25,922 bases of DNA from Phycisphaerales bacterium (GTDB lineage: Bacteria > Planctomycetota > Phycisphaerae > Phycisphaerales > UBA1924). Of the stretch, positions 23,955 through 25,922 are shown one piece after another; position 1 is the stretch's first letter, and each line of letters opens with the position of its first letter. The position numbers were made by a program, and so were the translations under genes. Below the pieces are notes generated by a model that had not been told where the DNA came from, made no database searches, and saw only the letters and a list, made by a program, of their open reading frames with translations. The DNA lies in contig JAESSR010000186.1 in NCBI GenBank assembly GCA_016764015.1, positions 1 through 25,922 on the forward strand, read 5' to 3'.

Positions 23955-24989
23955 TTATTCAATCGATGTCGCTGTGGTATACCGCCCAAGTTTCAGCAGC
24001 TTCCCACGCCGCCGAAGAATAAACACAATCCCCACGGCATAAATACATGCCAACACCAAGAAGGTATACAGAATCGGACTCCATGTAGAAAACGACATCG
24101 AAGGAAACAATGAAAAACTCGTTGTCGTCGGAGTTGTCCCATAGTTCGTGTTCCAACCATAATCACTCAAGTTCATGCTCGGATCGTTTCCGCGTTGAAG
24201 TTTCATAAGCTTCGTTGCCCCGCCCATTTGTAGCCCATTCACACCGTCATCAACTGCTATCTCAACAAGAACAAAAAGTTGCCCTGAAAATGAACGATAG
24301 ATTTCGTCGCTCGAATCAAACCCGCCGAGTGAAAAAAGATCATCGATCACATCGGCATTGAGTTGATCTCCAGACGAAATCTCCTCTACCTTCTCATCCT
24401 TGAGCACCCACGCAAAGTCTTCATCAATCTCAAGCGTGAACTCTCTCCCATCAGGCATCTCCAGCACAAGCACAACATCACCAACTTGCTGCTGACTCAT
24501 CGAATCAACCGCGACTTCAATCCGTGCCGTAAAGGTCTCGCCCAGTATCTCACGCGCCTCATCGTCCCAACTCGTCTCAGGACCATACGAAGCAATCTGT
24601 GTGTAGTTGCTCATCCCACCAAAGGCGGTGTTCATCAACTGTTTAGATTGAACCACCCCTCCCCAGATCGCCAACGCTGTTCCGGCAAAGGAAAAGAACA
24701 ACACAGTCCAAGCCGCCAGAGCCCCCGCACTCGACCCACGAAGTTGAATATACATCCGTCGCGTAATCAACCCGCCCTTGAGCAGATCAACCCCGCACTC
24801 CGGACACCGTTGATCACTCAACGAACCCAGCACATATCCACAAGCCGCGCAGTGACCGTCATTTTCCTTGTCAAACCCCGAAGGCACAGACAGCGCCCGA
24901 TACAGCACATTGATGGCAACAAAGAAAAACAACACCAGCATCGACGCCGGAATCCAAGGCAACATCATCAAAAACAGTTCACCAAACAT
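23955..24989 (-). CDS. Membrane protein with N-terminal zinc ribbon
   Basis: The 344-aa protein starts at ATG 24989, chosen for AAAGGAAAG just upstream; a TTG 18 bases earlier would add six residues. Order: a transmembrane helix (about 8-28), a zinc ribbon C47-x2-C50 / C62-x2-C65 (HCAACGYVLGSL, RCPECGVDLL), and a second helix (about 90-112). A region of about 180 residues follows, beta-rich and acidic (EVAVDSMSQQQVGDVVLVLEMPDGREFTLEIDED), then a last helix (about 305-325) and basic RRRGKLLKL. Family unknown. The ribbon matches the planctomycete CxxCGYxL...CPECG pattern. A TATAGT -10-like box on the minus strand at 25028-25023 could drive it. It converges with kdsC. Confidence 0.82.
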   Translation of the reverse strand: MFGELFLMMLPWIPASMLVLFFFVAINVLYRALSVPSGFDKENDGHCAACGYVLGSLSDQRCPECGVDLLKGGLITRRMYIQLRGSSAGALAAWTVLFFSFAGTALAIWGGVVQSKQLMNTAFGGMSNYTQIASYGPETSWDDEAREILGETFTARIEVAVDSMSQQQVGDVVLVLEMPDGREFTLEIDEDFAWVLKDEKVEEISSGDQLNADVIDDLFSLGGFDSSDEIYRSFSGQLFVLVEIAVDDGVNGLQMGGATKLMKLQRGNDPSMNLSDYGWNTNYGTTPTTTSFSLFPSMSFSTWSPILYTFLVLACIYAVGIVFILRRRGKLLKLGRYTTATSIE

Positions 24990-25134
24990 ATCTTTCCTTT
25001 CATTCAAACAAGCGGAAACTCAACTATACCATAAATCTGTAAACCTTTCACAGACGATCTTCACATACACCAAGCACACGCATACTCGCTACAATCCCAA
25101 CAGGTACATCCGCCTCATCTTTCGAACCACCCAT

Positions 25135-25848
25135 ATGACCCTACACATCAAACCCACATTCAATAACAAACACTTCCTCCTTTTCGCCATTCTCATCTGC
25201 ATCGCCGCCTTCGCTCCCGATGCATTCGCCCACGGCGTCACCGCCGGCGACAAAGGGTACATCCAGGAATCCACAGGCCCGATGCCCTTCCCATTCTTGT
25301 ACCTGGGCGCCAAGCACATGATGACCGGGTACGACCACCTCCTCTTCCTCTTCGGCGTCATCTTCTTCCTCTACAAACTCAAAGATGTCTCCATCTATGT
25401 GACGCTCTTCGCAGTGGGTCACATCGTGACGCTCCTCGGCGGCGTCCTCCTCGAAATCTCAATCAACGCCTACATCATCGACGCCATCATCGGGTTCTCC
25501 ATCGTCTACAAAGCACTCGACAACATGGGCGCGTACCAACGATGGTTCGGATTCCAACCGAACACCAAAGCCGCAACACTCATTTTCGGCTTATTCCACG
25601 GCTTCGGACTCGCAACCAAAATCCTCGAATATAAAATCTCACCCGACGGGCTCCTCCTCAACCTCATCTCATTCAACATCGGTGTAGAAGTCGGACAAAT
25701 CCTCGCACTCGCCGCCATCCTCATTGTCATGGGCTACTGGCGAAAATCCAAAGGCTTTATGAAACACGCCTACGCCGCAAACACCGTCCTCATGGCCGCT
25801 GGTTTCATCTTCGTAGGCTACCAAATGACCGGCTACTTCACCGCCTAA
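25135..25848 (+). CDS. HupE/UreJ-like membrane protein
   Basis: The 237-aa protein starts at ATG 25135. The same frame is open far upstream, but that part is low-complexity. The signal-like N-terminus (FLLFAILICIAAFAPDAFA) is followed directly by HG, so cleavage would expose a histidine at the new N-terminus. The segment YLGAKHMMTGYDHLLFLFGVIFFLYKLKD and the later FGLFHGFGLATKILE and NIGVEVGQILAL are hallmarks of the HupE/UreJ-type family, with six predicted helices and conserved His/Asp residues in the membrane. Relatives are implicated in nickel or cobalt uptake for hydrogenase and urease, but members without such neighbours are common, and no Ni enzyme is seen here. I infer a possible metal-permease role only weakly. 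Confidence 0.85.
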   Translation: MTLHIKPTFNNKHFLLFAILICIAAFAPDAFAHGVTAGDKGYIQESTGPMPFPFLYLGAKHMMTGYDHLLFLFGVIFFLYKLKDVSIYVTLFAVGHIVTLLGGVLLEISINAYIIDAIIGFSIVYKALDNMGAYQRWFGFQPNTKAATLIFGLFHGFGLATKILEYKISPDGLLLNLISFNIGVEVGQILALAAILIVMGYWRKSKGFMKHAYAANTVLMAAGFIFVGYQMTGYFTA

Positions 25849-25902
25849 TCAACTCCCCACCAAACACACATATATACATACACACATTTAGAAAGATTCA
25901 TC

Positions 25903-25922
25903 ATGCACAACGCCAACATCCC
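25903..25922 (+). CDS. Possible start of the next gene, truncated by the window
   Basis: ATG at 25903 opens a frame (MHNANI...) that runs off the end. AGAAAG about 12 bases upstream is a weak ribosome-binding site. Too little is visible to identify it; it would follow the HupE-like gene by 54 bases on the same strand. Confidence 0.3.

Noticed and set aside
24363..25034. Plus-strand open frame of 223 codons
   Set aside because: It is antisense to the zinc-ribbon membrane protein, which has a credible start, membrane helices and cysteine ribbon; this frame is a His/Arg/Thr-rich shadow.
24868..25134. Upstream extension of the HupE-like gene in the same frame
   Set aside because: It would overlap the start of the minus-strand zinc-ribbon gene, is polar and low-complexity, and places about 90 residues ahead of a clear signal peptide.

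Overview
The window looks like a chromosomal segment of a planctomycete, probably of the class Phycisphaerae. This is inferred from gene content and style: PEP-CTERM-type secreted proteins, small membrane proteins with CPxCG zinc ribbons, a tail-anchored Ser/Thr kinase, an IF3 with a long charged tail, KDO-synthesis genes implying a Gram-negative envelope, and many palindromic repeats whose translations give GTGVSPV / GTPVPP. No rRNA, tRNA, CRISPR array or prophage was seen.

Layout. 1-1028: end of a ClpP/NfeD-type membrane-protease gene (5' end outside the window). 1153-6860: repair cluster uvrB, a 68-aa membrane protein, then uvrA. uvrA is broken by a one-base frameshift in an A tract at 5836-5840. 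A 131-bp fold-back element and an intrinsic terminator follow it. 7085-7777: YCII-like lipoprotein on the minus strand. 8097-9758: two paralogous secreted proteins, each with its own matching promoter, leader hairpin and terminator. 9943-12855, minus strand: a PEP-CTERM protein, a 418-aa protein of unknown function, a 103-aa protein of unknown function and a small membrane protein. 12970-15401, minus strand: infC, apparently starting at ATC, and a Ser/Thr kinase. 15625-15876: a 252-bp fold-back element. 15885-19326, plus strand: an unknown protein, a stand-alone nuoC, and a two-gene unit of a KAP-like membrane NTPase and a zinc-ribbon membrane protein. 19410-22223, minus strand: a UvrD/PcrA helicase. 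22359-23950: kdsD-kdsC. 23955-24989, minus strand: a zinc-ribbon membrane protein. 25135-25848: a HupE/UreJ-like membrane protein.

Functional themes. Three DNA-repair genes (uvrA, uvrB, pcrA/uvrD) lie within 22 kb. kdsD and kdsC carry out two steps of KDO synthesis for lipopolysaccharide. Several secreted or membrane proteins are unassigned.

The most striking signal is a set of palindromic elements lying in frame inside the coding sequences of uvrB, uvrA and pcrA. Each complete copy is two small hairpins in inverted orientation, and together they form a larger hairpin. They add about 20-30 residues to conserved repair enzymes without breaking the reading frame, in either orientation. The architecture recalls REP/BIME elements and the behaviour recalls the Rickettsia palindromic elements. 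Two larger fold-back elements lie between genes. All functional calls come from reading motifs by eye; no database search was run.
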